A stretch of DNA of 64,000 nucleotides from Caballeronia insecticola (GTDB lineage Bacteria > Pseudomonadota > Gammaproteobacteria > Burkholderiales > Burkholderiaceae). Each line of letters begins with the position of its first letter. Positions within the stretch are counted from its first letter, which is position 1. The notes under the pieces were generated by a model. That model was not told the origin of the DNA. It did no database searches and worked only from the letters and a program-made list of their open reading frames with translations. The stretch covers positions 62,001 to 126,000 of the forward strand of contig NC_021289.1 of the NCBI RefSeq assembly GCF_000402035.1, given 5' to 3'. This document shows, one piece after another, positions 1 to 9,123 of this stretch. A program made the position numbers and the translations under genes.

Positions 1-1014
1 TGCGGTCACGACCACGGCGGCGGCATGACGCCGGCCAACGCGGCCGATGCGCCTTTGTCATCCGACCCCGCATGCCAGAGCCTCACGCCCGCGTCGCAGG
101 GCGGGCCGCTGCCGCAAGGCGACACCGCCGTGCTGCGCTGGCTGGGCACCGCGAATTACGAGCTGGCGTATCACGGCGTGATCGTCATCATGGACACCTA
201 TTACGACCGGCCCGCGCGTACCGCGGCGCTCGGCTTCACGGTGCCGCAGGTGACGAAGGCGAACGTCATCCTGATCGGCCATGCGCACTCGGATCACATC
301 AGCGATGTGGCGGCCGTCGCCGCGCAGACGAAAGCGCCGGTGATCGGCTCGGCCATCACGACGCAGGAAGCGCAGGTGCTGGGCGTGCCCGCGGCGCAAA
401 CCATCACCGTGAAGGGCGACAACACCGAAAAGTTCACTTACGGCGACATCACCATCAGCCCGACGCACATCATTCACAGCACGATCGAAGCGGGTCTCAC
501 GACGCAGCTCGCCGCGCTCTATGCCCTCGACGCGCCGCCGCTCACGCCCGCTGAACAGCAGCAGCACGATGCGGTATCGGCGCGCGGCTCGAACGATCCG
601 AACATCATCACGCAGGGCACGATGGGTTTCACGTTCACCTTTCCGAACGGCTTCAGGATCGTATGGTTCGACAGCGTGAGCAACCCGAGTCCCGAAGAAA
701 ACCAGCTCGCGACGAATCTCGCGCCGGGCGTCGATGTCGGCATTTTTCCGTGGACGCCGCATCCGATCGCCGAAACGCAGTTGACCTACACGTTCCAGCA
801 TTTGCAGCTCTTCAAACCGAAGCTGTTCCTGCCGGATCATCACGATTCGATCTGGGGCGCGTGGCTCGATAACGGTCTTTCCCCGCTCTTCACGAAGATT
901 CGCGACGACCTGCCCGGTACGCGTTTCGCCGAGCCGCTGTATCGCTCGCCGATCTGTATCCGCACGACCGGCAATAGCCGCGACGACTTTTATCTCGGCG
1001 GAATGGGAACCTGA
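1..1014 (+). CDS. MBL-fold metallo-hydrolase, probable lipoprotein (5' end outside window)
   Basis: Metallo-beta-lactamase-fold hydrolase. The metal-binding signature GHAHSDHISD (HxHxDH) is at about 274-303, and later His and Asp ligands are plausible in PTHIIHST, WFDS and PDHHDS. The first in-frame ATG is at 25, but the frame is open to the window edge and reads CGHDHGGG before that ATG. A Cys there looks like the lipidation site of an exported lipoprotein, so the true start is probably upstream and the gene is 5' truncated here. The substrate cannot be told from sequence; relatives are annotated as Zn-dependent hydrolases of the RomA/UlaG kind. Fold is certain; lipoprotein status and full length are inferred. 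Confidence 0.8.
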   Translation, partial: CGHDHGGGMTPANAADAPLSSDPACQSLTPASQGGPLPQGDTAVLRWLGTANYELAYHGVIVIMDTYYDRPARTAALGFTVPQVTKANVILIGHAHSDHISDVAAVAAQTKAPVIGSAITTQEAQVLGVPAAQTITVKGDNTEKFTYGDITISPTHIIHSTIEAGLTTQLAALYALDAPPLTPAEQQQHDAVSARGSNDPNIITQGTMGFTFTFPNGFRIVWFDSVSNPSPEENQLATNLAPGVDVGIFPWTPHPIAETQLTYTFQHLQLFKPKLFLPDHHDSIWGAWLDNGLSPLFTKIRDDLPGTRFAEPLYRSPICIRTTGNSRDDFYLGGMGT

Positions 1015-1291
1015 ACGCTTGATCGCCATGCGTCGCGAGATATAGCGCCACCGTCACGAAACCTTCATCGTCCTGCGCGGACCATCGCTTGAATGCACCT
1101 CGTTCGAGCATGGTCCGCGCGGCGCTTTCCGCAAACATTTGCGGGAACGACTCCTGCATGCCTTGTTCTAAGCGAGCGACGAGGGCGAACCGGGCTCGCG
1201 CTTGACATCCTTTCTCGCTTCCACGACAACGCTCGCTCCATCCCGCCGCCCATGCATCGGACGCCGCGCGGAGCTTGCAGGTTTGGGCCAA

Positions 1292-1693
1292 ATGAACACG
1301 CAACTCAGCACGCAACTCAGCGAACAATGTAAGTCTCGCTTGTATCGAATGAAATTCGAGGCGCCTGTCGAAAACGTCGCTTTCGTGATGGCGGACAGTC
1401 GCGAGGCTGCCTGGCGTATCGGCAAGACGGTGATGGCGGTGTTGCACAGCGTCGGCATTCAGGATGTATCGGTGCACGACATTCGCTCGTTCAGGGAACT
1501 CATGCGCACGGGCGTCAGCGAGGACGAAGATCTGCGCATTTTCGAACTCGCCGCGTCGGACGGACAAGTCGATGAATGGACGCGCGCGCCGTACTTCTTC
1601 ACTGACGACGCCTCGCTGCTCGGCAAATGGGCGGCGCTATGCGCGGATCTCGCCGCGAGCCTTGTGCGCACGGCAATTCGTCGGGCGAGATAA
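1292..1693 (+). CDS. hypothetical protein, 133 aa
   Basis: Small soluble alpha/beta protein with no family I recognise. The ATG at 1292 is preferred because the sequence before it in the same frame is low-complexity Arg/Ser-rich; the Shine-Dalgarno is weak (GCAGG about 12 nt upstream). The first codons contain a short direct repeat encoding TQLS twice. From MKFEAP on, the sequence has a normal amino-acid mix with strong GC3, which supports coding. The frame could also start at that Met (1349). No signal peptide or membrane segment is visible. It lies between the MBL hydrolase and another small gene on the same strand. Confidence 0.55.
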   Translation: MNTQLSTQLSEQCKSRLYRMKFEAPVENVAFVMADSREAAWRIGKTVMAVLHSVGIQDVSVHDIRSFRELMRTGVSEDEDLRIFELAASDGQVDEWTRAPYFFTDDASLLGKWAALCADLAASLVRTAIRRAR

Positions 1694-1845
1694 GACCGGC
1701 AAAATCGAGAATACGCACGGGTACGTCGTGTGCTTGCGGCACGATCAGGCGCCGTGCGCCGAGAGAATGCGTGCCATCCGGCGAGCGCTTCTCCGCATGC
1801 TCACGGCGCGTCCCTTTGCGTCGTACGAGAGTGACGGGGTGCCGC

Positions 1846-2106
1846 ATGATCCGGTCGTATAACCATAAAGGCTTCGTGCTCGAAGTGGCCGTCGAGACGA
1901 GTTGTCGCCTGGTGCCTCAACCTGCTTCGATCCGGTATCTCGCGATCGTGACGATCAGCCGCTCGGGCAGACCTGTGACCGCGTTCTCGCCGCTATGCGT
2001 CGGCAGTACCCGCTATGCCAATTTCGCGTCTGCCGAGGACGCGCTGATGAGCGCGCACACAGCGGCGCGCGCGATGGTCGACGAATGGGTCCAACGAACT
2101 GCGTGA
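1846..2106 (+). CDS. conserved Burkholderia-type hypothetical protein, 86 aa
   Basis: Starts MIRSYNHKGFVLEVAVET and carries VTISRSGRPVTAFSPL then ADEALMSAHTAARAMVDEW-like residues. This pattern (short beta-rich N-terminus, an Ala-rich C-terminal helix) matches a small cytoplasmic family common in Burkholderia, recalled from memory and not searched. The upstream in-frame extension to 1627 is Arg/Cys-rich and looks non-coding, so the ATG at 1846 is chosen. No catalytic motif is visible and function is unknown. The stop is four bases from the end of a convergent small gene. Confidence 0.6.
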   Translation: MIRSYNHKGFVLEVAVETSCRLVPQPASIRYLAIVTISRSGRPVTAFSPLCVGSTRYANFASAEDALMSAHTAARAMVDEWVQRTA

Positions 2107-2110
2107 CGAA

Positions 2111-2434
2111 CTAGGCGGCGGCGCGACGGCTGCGCTCGTTGCGCGCGTCGGTGTGGGTATCGAACGAGGTCGGGTCGAGGGCCGCATCCATCAACGCCAG
2201 TTTTCGTTGCAACGAGATGACGCGCTGACTTTGCGACGGCACGAGGTCGTAGTCGGCGTCGAGGCGCGCGATGCGCATGTCCCAGTAGCTCGCGGGCAGC
2301 CGTTCAGTGGCGGTATTGCGTTCGACAAAGGTGGCCAGAATCATTTCCAGATGCTGAAGCTCGCGCTCGGCGAGTTGCGCAGGTCGTCTCTGTCGGAAAG
2401 CGGGGACCGTGGTCGCGTGGATGCCTTGTTTCAT
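2111..2434 (-). CDS. hypothetical protein, 107 aa
   Basis: Mostly helical, charged protein (RPAQLAERELQHLEMILATF, then SYWDMRIARLDADYDLVPSQ). It has normal composition and GC3 on this strand, while the overlapping plus-strand frame reads as Arg-rich shadow. The segments look like helices of a small coiled or DNA-associated domain, but no known motif is visible. The Shine-Dalgarno is weak (GGAA about 8 nt upstream). It is convergent with the small plus-strand gene ending at 2106. Function unknown. Confidence 0.5.
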   Translation of the reverse strand: MKQGIHATTVPAFRQRRPAQLAERELQHLEMILATFVERNTATERLPASYWDMRIARLDADYDLVPSQSQRVISLQRKLALMDAALDPTSFDTHTDARNERSRRAAA

Positions 2435-3270
2435 GTCGATGTTCCAACGAGGTATTCGGAGACTAAATCTTTAGCAAGCGATGTACCGATTTACCCTGTG
2501 ATGCCGCTTCGACATGTTTCCAGATGAAACGTCGAACCTGCTTTCGGCCGCAATCCCGTATAGCAAACGTTTTGCGGCCCGTTACATTTGCTTCCGAGTA
2601 AAACCTCTAATTTTGGAAATTGCACGCTCGCGGCGTGTGCGAGCTTTTTGGAGGCCGCACGCGGTGCGCAAACTTTTCAAGCAGCCGGTGAATGGTTGAA
2701 ATATGCGCGCGACCGAGCGCCGCGCAAATGCGATTCATTTCGATAAACGGGGCCTCATCGACTCAGGCAAGCTCGGCGCTAATAAACGGAAATATAACGA
2801 AAGACAGGGAATCTAATAGACGCGCGAAAACACCGGACGCAAAAATAAGCGTTCCGATATTCAAGGCAAATTGAAACGGAGCGGTCTCCTCTCGCGAAAC
2901 CGCTCCGTGCCTTCAGAAAAGCAACTCGGAGTTCTGTCGACGAAAGAAGCATAGCAACGTTGATTGCGCTGATTAACCTCATGCCGCGCAATGCACTCAT
3001 TCACGAGGCGCAGCAATAACGTCGCTCATGTGCAACAGGCCTGGCGCCGCGGCAAGCAAGCAAATTGCGCTAAGCGTCTGAGCTTAAAAGAATATGAAGC
3101 GTCGCGAATGCCTTTTCCCAAAATCGGCAACACATTATTGCGTGCGATACGCCGCCACAGTTCGGCGACCGTCGAATAAAGTGTGACCCAGTTTCTTAAG
3201 GGCAACCGGCCAGCAATATGGCTCGCCGGGCTTCGGGAAGCTTTCGCATTAACAGGAATCTCAGAGAACC
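2435..3270. other. 836-bp intergenic region, AT-richer than its surroundings
   Basis: No convincing gene. The short open frames here have poor composition and no ribosome binding site. It is more AT-rich than neighbouring coding DNA and must contain the porin promoter and leader near its right end, where AACAGGAATCTCAGAGAACC precedes the porin ATG. A perfect inverted repeat lies near the middle and is listed separately. Confidence 0.6.
2876..2908. repeat. perfect 10-bp inverted repeat, hairpin of unknown role
   Basis: ACGGAGCGGT at 2876-2885 is exactly inverted as ACCGCTCCGT at 2899-2908 with a 13-nt loop. It is followed on the minus strand by a T-rich run (TTTCAATTT), so it could terminate minus-strand transcription, but no minus-strand gene lies immediately upstream of it. 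No run of T follows on the plus strand. Confidence 0.5.
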
Positions 3271-4425
3271 ATGAAAAAGACTCTTCTCATCGCGGGTATT
3301 CTCGGCACGTTCGCGGCGTCGGCTCAGGCGCAAAGCAGTGTCACGTTGTACGGCACACTGGATGCAGGGCTCGTCTACACGAATAATTCGGGCGGACATA
3401 ACAACTGGCAGCAAGGCAGCGGCTCGGTTTCGGATACGTATTTCGGCCTGAAAGGCAATGAAGATCTCGGCGGCGGGTTGCACGCGCTTTTCAAGTTGGA
3501 GAGCGGCTTCAACCTCAATAACGGCCGCTTCAACGAAAGCAACACGATGTTCAATCGTCAGGCTTACGTCGGGTTGCAACACGATCAATACGGCACGGTC
3601 ACGCTCGGCCGTCAATATGATTCGATGGTCGATTATCTGTCGCCGTTCGCGGAAGCGGGCGCGGGCTATGGCAATAATCTGAGCGCGCATCCGTTCGATA
3701 ACGACAATCTCGATCATTCGTTCTCGATCAAGAATTCGGTCAAATATCAGAGCGCGAATTACGCGGGCTTCAAGTTCGGCGGCCTGTACGGCTTTTCGAA
3801 CGACGCCGGCGACTTCTCGAACAATCGCGCATGGAGCGCGGGCGCTTCGTACAGCAACGGCCCGCTGAATGTCGCCGCCGCCTACTTGCAACTGAACAAT
3901 TCGCGCAATCTGAACGCGAACGGCGCGGTGTCGGCCGGGCAGAGCAACAACGCCAATCTGACCGCCGAATTGCAGCGCACCTTCGGCGCGGGCGTCAACT
4001 ACACCTACGGCCCGGCGACGGTCGGCTTCGTGTGGACGAACACGCACTACGACAACCTGATCGCCGCGTCGCAAGGCGGCACGTCGGTCGTGCTGCCGGG
4101 CAACACGAATCTGCATCTGAACAACTTCGAACTGAACGGCCGCTATGCGCTGACCCCGGCGCTGAGCCTCGACGCCGCGTACACGTACACGGACGGCAAG
4201 ACCTCCGGCACGAACGGTTCGGGCGATCCGAAGTGGCACACGGTTTCGCTGCAGGCCGACTACTCGCTGTCGAAGCGCACGGACGTGTACGTCGAAGGCG
4301 TGTACCAGCACGCATCGGGCGATCTCGGCAATGCGGGCGCGAACGTGGCAATGATCAACACGCTGTCGCCGTCGTCGACGCAGAATCAGGTCGCGGCAAC
4401 CGTGGGTCTGCGTCACCGCTTCTAA
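3271..4425 (+). CDS. trimeric outer-membrane porin (Gram-negative porin family)
   Basis: 384-residue general porin. The signal peptide is about residues 1-21 (MKKTLLIAGILGTFAASAQA), the mature start is QSSVTLYGTLDAGL, and the C-terminus VGLRHRF ends in the aromatic residue used for BAM insertion. It has a predicted 16-strand barrel with the usual markers GLKGNEDLGGGLHALFKLE, RQAYVGL and TLGRQYDS. It would sit in the outer membrane and pass small hydrophilic solutes; specificity cannot be read. A strong terminator follows and is shared with the convergent phytochrome gene. This is one of three porins in the window. Confidence 0.95.
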   Translation: MKKTLLIAGILGTFAASAQAQSSVTLYGTLDAGLVYTNNSGGHNNWQQGSGSVSDTYFGLKGNEDLGGGLHALFKLESGFNLNNGRFNESNTMFNRQAYVGLQHDQYGTVTLGRQYDSMVDYLSPFAEAGAGYGNNLSAHPFDNDNLDHSFSIKNSVKYQSANYAGFKFGGLYGFSNDAGDFSNNRAWSAGASYSNGPLNVAAAYLQLNNSRNLNANGAVSAGQSNNANLTAELQRTFGAGVNYTYGPATVGFVWTNTHYDNLIAASQGGTSVVLPGNTNLHLNNFELNGRYALTPALSLDAAYTYTDGKTSGTNGSGDPKWHTVSLQADYSLSKRTDVYVEGVYQHASGDLGNAGANVAMINTLSPSSTQNQVAATVGLRHRF

Positions 4426-4443
4426 GCATCACACGCAGGAAGC

Positions 4444-4478
4444 AAAACGGCCGCGATCGTTCGATCGCGGCCGTTTTT
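4444..4478. terminator. bidirectional factor-independent terminator
   Basis: Near-perfect GC-rich hairpin, CGGCCGCGATCG at 4448-4459 pairing with CGATCGCGGCCG at 4462-4473, flanked by AAAA on the left and TTTTT on the right. It lies between the porin stop and the stop of the convergent phytochrome gene, so it can serve both. Confidence 0.9.
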
Positions 4479-4488
4479 ACATGCGGCG

Positions 4489-6891
4489 TTACTTCTTTTC
4501 CTGCTCCGAGCGTTTCATGAGCTGACCGATATCGTGCGCCGCGCCACCCGCGCCGCCCGTTCCTGCGGCGAGCCGTGCGAGCGCGGAGGCGGCCGTGTCG
4601 CGCCGCACGCCGCTCTCGGGACGAAACTGCTTCGGTAGCGCCATATAGAACGTCGCGCCGCCGTCGAGCGTGCCTTCGGCCCACGCTTTGCCGCCATGCC
4701 GCTCGATGATGCGCCGCACGTTGGCAAGCCCGATGCCGGTGCCGCCGAACTGTTCATCGACGTGCAGCCGCTGGAACACGCCGAACAGCTTGTCGATATA
4801 GCGCATGTCGAAGCCCACGCCGTTGTCGCGCACGACATAGACGAGATGCCCGATCAGTTCTCCCGTGCCTTCCCGCGCCGCGATTTCGATGACGGGCGGC
4901 GTGCGCGTCGCGCTGAATTTCACGGCGTTGGAAAGAATGTTCGCGAACGCGACGTGCAGAAACACGTGATCGCCTTCGACGGGCGGCAGCGCATCGACCT
5001 TCCAGTGCACGCGTGCCGAAGCCTGTTCGTCGATGTCGTTCTGAATGACCGCATGCACGAGCGCGTGCATGTCGACCTTATGCGGGCGCAGCGCCGCGCG
5101 GCCGAGTTGCGCGAACGAGAGCAGATCGTCGACGAGACGGCCGCCGAAACGCGCCGATGTCACGACGCGCTCAAGATACCCGCGTCCGCGTTCCGACAGC
5201 TTGTCGCCATCGATCTGCCGCAGCAGATCCGCGAAGCTCACGATATGCCGCAGCGGCGCGCGCAGATCGTGCGACACCGTGTACGAAAATCCTTCGAGCT
5301 CGTGATTCGCGCGACCGAGTTCCGTCGCCAGTTGCGCGATTTCCTCCGCGCGCCGCAGCACGATGCCGAGCACCGCCGCGCGGAATTCGAGCGCAATCTC
5401 GCGTTCGGCAGGCCGCCACGGCAGCGAGCGATTGCGCACGACATCGGTCCAGGTCTCGAAGCTCACGCGCGGCGACAGCGACGTGGACAAACCCGTCAGC
5501 TTCGCGCGCGGATCGCCCGCCCATTCGATCGTCTGCACGACTTCGCGGCGAAACCAGATCACGTAGTTGCGATAGATCTTCGAGATCGACACCGCCAGAA
5601 ATCCCGCCACGTCCGACGAATCCGCGAGCGCCGGGCAATCCTGCGACGCGCGGTCGGAGAGCACCACGTCTTCGCTCTGCTCGTCGAGCCAATCGACCAG
5701 CGCGCTCACGCTGTGTTCATCCGGCGTCACGCCGACGAGCGACGTGCGTCCCTCGAAGATCACCGCCGCGCCCGACGAACGCGTGAAGCCGAGCAGATCC
5801 GACGCATCGCCGACGAGCGCTTCGACGAAACTGTCCGTGTTCGCCATCGACGAAAGCAGCTTCGACAGCATGCGGCGCAATTCGAGCCGGTAGTGCGCTT
5901 CGTCCTGCGTTTCGCGCGCCTCGATCTGCAGCGACACGATCTGCGCCACATGCTCGCACGCGGTGCGCACTTCGAACGGCGGCAGACGCGGCGTCGCGTG
6001 GTGGCAGGAAATCAGGCCCCACAGTTTGTCGTTGACGAGGATCGACATCGACATCGACGCGAGCGTGCCCATGTTGCGCATGTATTGCAGATGCACGGGC
6101 GACACGCTGCGCAGCGAGGCGTATGTGAGGTCGGTCGGACGTCCGGTGGCCGGATGCAGCGCGGGCACGAGCGGCGCGGCTTGGTAATCGGCGTTCGAGA
6201 TCAGCCGGATGCGGTTCTTGCGATACAGCTCGCGCGCCTGCGCCGGAATGTCGGAGGCGGGAAAGTGCTGGTTCAGATACGACGGATAGCCCGCCTCGAC
6301 CGCTTCCGCGAGCACGTTGCCGTGGCCTTCGTCGTCGAACTGATAGACGAGCGTGCGCCCGAATCCGGTAATGCGCGCGATCTCCGTCGCGGCGAACTGG
6401 CAAAGCTGCTGGACCGTGTGCATCGTTTGCACTTCGCTGACGAAAGAGCGCACGAGCGGATACATGGTCGAGAAGACATCGGCGGTGTCCTGCGCCGGTT
6501 CGACTTCGACGAACAGCAGCCCGTCATGCCGATGCACGATGATCGCGGCGGGCGTGGCGGGCGTCCATCCGTCGATGATCACGTTGCCGGCGTGGATCGT
6601 CGCGCCGTCGCGGGCGAGTTGTTTGAGGCCCGCGTTCGCGCGTTCGGTTGCTTGCTGGCCGAGCACGTCGACGAGCGCGCGGCCGAGACACGCCTGTGCG
6701 TCGACACGCGCGAACTGCGCGACGTTGCCGCTCACCTGCAGGATGTGACAATGCGCATCCACGCTGAAAAGCACGCCGTGTGGCTGAATGCCGCCCGGAA
6801 TGTGGATGGGTTCGCGCGCGCATTCGGCGGAGGCCGATGCGTCGAGTGAATCGCGGTCGGTGATGTCTGTCGTGAAGGTTTTGTCCATCAT
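4489..6891 (-). CDS. bphP: bacteriophytochrome sensor histidine kinase (PAS-GAF-PHY-HisKA-HATPase)
   Basis: 800-residue red/far-red photosensor kinase. Cys24 in ECAREPIHIPGGIQPHG is the usual biliverdin-attachment position. The GAF domain has FPASDIPAQARELY, the PHY tongue has the PRVSFE and WAGDP motifs, HisKA has the phospho-His541 in VSHDLRAP, and the HATPase domain has NILSNAVKF, DNGVGFD and GTGIGLA. The start is set at the first of two adjacent Met codons, preceded by AGGA at good spacing; the longer open frame upstream is not protein-like. No haem oxygenase (biliverdin source) or response regulator gene is adjacent, so it is an orphan kinase. All sensory and catalytic motifs appear intact. 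Confidence 0.93.
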   Translation of the reverse strand: MMDKTFTTDITDRDSLDASASAECAREPIHIPGGIQPHGVLFSVDAHCHILQVSGNVAQFARVDAQACLGRALVDVLGQQATERANAGLKQLARDGATIHAGNVIIDGWTPATPAAIIVHRHDGLLFVEVEPAQDTADVFSTMYPLVRSFVSEVQTMHTVQQLCQFAATEIARITGFGRTLVYQFDDEGHGNVLAEAVEAGYPSYLNQHFPASDIPAQARELYRKNRIRLISNADYQAAPLVPALHPATGRPTDLTYASLRSVSPVHLQYMRNMGTLASMSMSILVNDKLWGLISCHHATPRLPPFEVRTACEHVAQIVSLQIEARETQDEAHYRLELRRMLSKLLSSMANTDSFVEALVGDASDLLGFTRSSGAAVIFEGRTSLVGVTPDEHSVSALVDWLDEQSEDVVLSDRASQDCPALADSSDVAGFLAVSISKIYRNYVIWFRREVVQTIEWAGDPRAKLTGLSTSLSPRVSFETWTDVVRNRSLPWRPAEREIALEFRAAVLGIVLRRAEEIAQLATELGRANHELEGFSYTVSHDLRAPLRHIVSFADLLRQIDGDKLSERGRGYLERVVTSARFGGRLVDDLLSFAQLGRAALRPHKVDMHALVHAVIQNDIDEQASARVHWKVDALPPVEGDHVFLHVAFANILSNAVKFSATRTPPVIEIAAREGTGELIGHLVYVVRDNGVGFDMRYIDKLFGVFQRLHVDEQFGGTGIGLANVRRIIERHGGKAWAEGTLDGGATFYMALPKQFRPESGVRRDTAASALARLAAGTGGAGGAAHDIGQLMKRSEQEKK

Positions 6892-7091
6892 CGTCCTGGA
6901 TGCCGTGTCGGCCGGATATGGCGCCGATAACGAGATCATAAATTGGGTTGGCGTCCGGCATGAAATCTCGCCGCATGTCGTAGACAATGCGTGCCCTCGC
7001 AAGATGCGTGGCCGGTGATTTCTACTTGCTGCGCCGGCGCGGCGAGTCATTTCTACGTGCGGTTTGCACGGCGTGAACCGATGATGGCGCG

Positions 7092-7460
7092 TTAGCGCGC
7101 GGGCTTGCGCTTGTTGCTCAGCTGGACCCGGCACTCTTGAAAGATGCGTTGCACGAGCGGGCTGTCGTAGTCGAGGTCTTCGCCTTCGAGAATGCGTTCG
7201 ATATCGCTGCGGGCGGCATCGGCATCGAGGGAAGCGGAGAAGCGCGCGGCGAGAGCCTGCGCCGTGACCGAGAGACGCGCGGTCTCGATCCAGTCAGCCG
7301 CGCGATGATGCCGGTCGAGCCAGCGATGCGCGGCGCGCACCTGAAACGACGTATCGGGCCAGTCGCCTTCGAGATAGAACGCGCCGAGGAATCCGCAGGT
7401 GAGCCAGCACAGTAGATGAACCCGGTCGTCGGGCCCGAGAGGGTAGCGGACTTGACTCAT
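7092..7460 (-). CDS. hypothetical protein, 122 aa
   Basis: Starts MSQVRYPLGPDDRVHLLCWL. One hydrophobic stretch (residues about 15-30) may be a membrane segment or a buried helix, followed by a helical, acidic C-terminal half and a basic tail SNKRKPAR. The upstream in-frame extension is Arg/Cys-rich and rejected. It lies upstream of the phytochrome gene on the same strand with a 200-bp gap, so co-transcription is possible but not shown. It is too short and too different to be the haem oxygenase a phytochrome would need. Function unknown. Confidence 0.6.
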   Translation of the reverse strand: MSQVRYPLGPDDRVHLLCWLTCGFLGAFYLEGDWPDTSFQVRAAHRWLDRHHRAADWIETARLSVTAQALAARFSASLDADAARSDIERILEGEDLDYDSPLVQRIFQECRVQLSNKRKPAR

Positions 7461-7747
7461 GATGGCGGCACGCGGCAAGCAATTCGTGACGCAACGAAGA
7501 TAGCACGCCGCGCGTCGGCGAAACATGCGGCGCGCGTATGTGGGCGGGCGGCGGCCATGTCCGGCCGAAGAACCCACGATTGCGCCGGGGCGTTGCACAG
7601 ACGGAAGCGAAGGACACGCGTAGACATCTCGCACCAGGCCGAATGGCGTTTCGCCATGGGTTGTGAAAAAGCGTGCTCAAAAAAGAAAGGTTTGCTAAGA
7701 AATACCTAGAATTCGCGCTCCGACTTACTACTTAGGCTGCATCACGT

Positions 7748-8221
7748 ATGAAACGTCACGCTCTGCATCTCCTCAGTACGCTTGCTCTCGCGGCTGCATT
7801 CGTCGTCGCTGCTCCGGCTGAAGCGCAGTATTCGAATTACCCAGGCGCATCCGACAAGATTTCGGTTGGAACGGTCTCGATCCTCACCGCTCCGGTAGCC
7901 AGCGTGGCCGGCAGCGTGGATGGTGAACCGGCCACAGGCTCGACCTTTGCGCTGATGGGCAGCGCCTTCGTGGTCACCGGCATCGCGCAGGGTTTGGGCG
8001 AAACCGTCGAAGTCGTCATTGATGCGGTCGGCCAAGCGGGCAAGGCATCCGTGAAAGTCGCCAAGTCTTCGTTCGATAAGCTCGGCGTCTCGGTGGGCAC
8101 AGCGGTTCAGGCAGTGAAGGTATCGACCGGGACTGTGCTGGTGGCATCGGGCAAGGTGCTGGCGTTCGTTCCCAATGCTGCAGGCGAAGCGCTGCTTCAT
8201 CAGGAGCGCGTGCCGGGATGA
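7748..8221 (+). CDS. exported hypothetical protein, Gly/Val/Ala-rich, 157 aa
   Basis: Clear Sec signal peptide (MKRHALHLLSTLALAAAFVV then APAEAQ), predicted cleavage near residue 26. The mature part is a run of short Val/Gly/Ser/Ala-rich segments (SVGTVSILTAPVASVAGSV, GSAFVVTGIAQGLGETV) with no Cys or catalytic motif. It resembles small periplasmic proteins encoded beside DUF2145 genes in Burkholderiales. Its stop overlaps the start of the DUF2145 gene by four bases (ATGA), so the two are translationally coupled. Function unknown. Confidence 0.8.
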   Translation: MKRHALHLLSTLALAAAFVVAAPAEAQYSNYPGASDKISVGTVSILTAPVASVAGSVDGEPATGSTFALMGSAFVVTGIAQGLGETVEVVIDAVGQAGKASVKVAKSSFDKLGVSVGTAVQAVKVSTGTVLVASGKVLAFVPNAAGEALLHQERVPG

Positions 8222-9045
8222 GCCGACTGTCGAAGGTTGGGGCGCGGCGGGCCTTATGCGCCGCGATTGCTTGCGGCGCGCTGTTCGGCCTGATGCCTGC
8301 GTCGGCATCGGCGGGACAGGCCTGCACCGAGGTGCCGCTCACCCCCGACACCATCACGCAAGCGATGGCCGCCGCGCAGCGCGTGACCGCCGAACTGGAA
8401 CGGCGTCAGATCGACGTTGCCGTGCTCGGTCGCATGGGACAAGACTTGTCCGCCTATGGTCTGCGTTACAGTCACGTTGGTTTCGTCTATCGGGAGAAGC
8501 CGGGCGCACCGTGGCGCATCGCGCATTTGTTGAACGAGTGCGGCACGGCCAAATCTGACCTGTGGTATCAGGGCGTCGGAAACTTTTTTCTCGACGATAT
8601 GTACCGCTTCGACGCGTTGCTGCTGATTCCGCCCAAGCCGGTCGCCGAGATTCTGCGCGCCCGTCTGATGCAAGGGCCTGAATTGCGGACCGTGTTCGAC
8701 AGCCACTACAGCATGGTTGCCTATCCGTTCTCCACGCGTTATCAAAACTCGAATACGTGGGTGCTGGAAACGCTCGCCAGCGTCGAGGCCAAGGACGCGA
8801 AAATCGGCGATCGCGAACAGGCGCAGGCGTGGCTGAAGATGGCGGGCTATCAGCCGTCCGAGATGCAGCTTGGGCCGTTCAAGCGCCTGGGCGGTCGCAT
8901 GTTCAAGGCCAATATTGCGTTCGATGACCATCCGAATGAGCTGCGCTTCTCGGATCGCATCCGTACCGTTACCGTCGATTCCGTGCAACGCTTCCTGCTG
9001 GCACGTCAGGAAGGTTGGGAGGTGACGGAGTTGACGGCGCCATAA
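8218..9045 (+). CDS. DUF2145 domain protein, exported
   Basis: 275 residues with a signal peptide (ALCAAIACGALFGLMPASASA, mature start near GQACTEV). The DUF2145 features seen are YSHVGFVYRE, WRIAHLLNECG, a Trp/Tyr-rich middle and YPFSTRYQNSNTWVLE. The His in YSHVGF with the later Cys and Asn could be the core of a papain-like hydrolase fold, but that is inference. A good AGGAG lies upstream, inside the preceding gene. The coupling to the previous exported protein suggests a shared periplasmic job of unknown nature. A hairpin follows the stop. Confidence 0.82.
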   Translation: MSRLSKVGARRALCAAIACGALFGLMPASASAGQACTEVPLTPDTITQAMAAAQRVTAELERRQIDVAVLGRMGQDLSAYGLRYSHVGFVYREKPGAPWRIAHLLNECGTAKSDLWYQGVGNFFLDDMYRFDALLLIPPKPVAEILRARLMQGPELRTVFDSHYSMVAYPFSTRYQNSNTWVLETLASVEAKDAKIGDREQAQAWLKMAGYQPSEMQLGPFKRLGGRMFKANIAFDDHPNELRFSDRIRTVTVDSVQRFLLARQEGWEVTELTAP

Positions 9046-9060
9046 CCGCACTAGCGGCGC

Positions 9061-9095
9061 ACCGAACCGGCGAGCATCACGCCGGTTCGGTTCTG
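9061..9095 (+). terminator. probable terminator hairpin after the DUF2145 gene
   Basis: ACCGAACCGGCG at 9061-9072 pairs perfectly with CGCCGGTTCGGT at 9080-9091 (7-nt loop). Only a short TTCT follows, so it is less canonical than others in the window. It sits between convergent genes (DUF2145 and the second porin). Confidence 0.65.
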
Positions 9096-9123
9096 CGGGC
9101 AGATCACCCGCCAACTTGCTTCG

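Noticed and set aside
4696..6849. 717-residue plus-strand open frame opposite the phytochrome gene
   Set aside because: Antisense shadow of bphP; Arg-rich, no domain, no ribosome binding site.
7092..7460. Haem oxygenase partner for the phytochrome
   Set aside because: At 122 residues it is too short and lacks the haem-binding His region of bacterial haem oxygenases.
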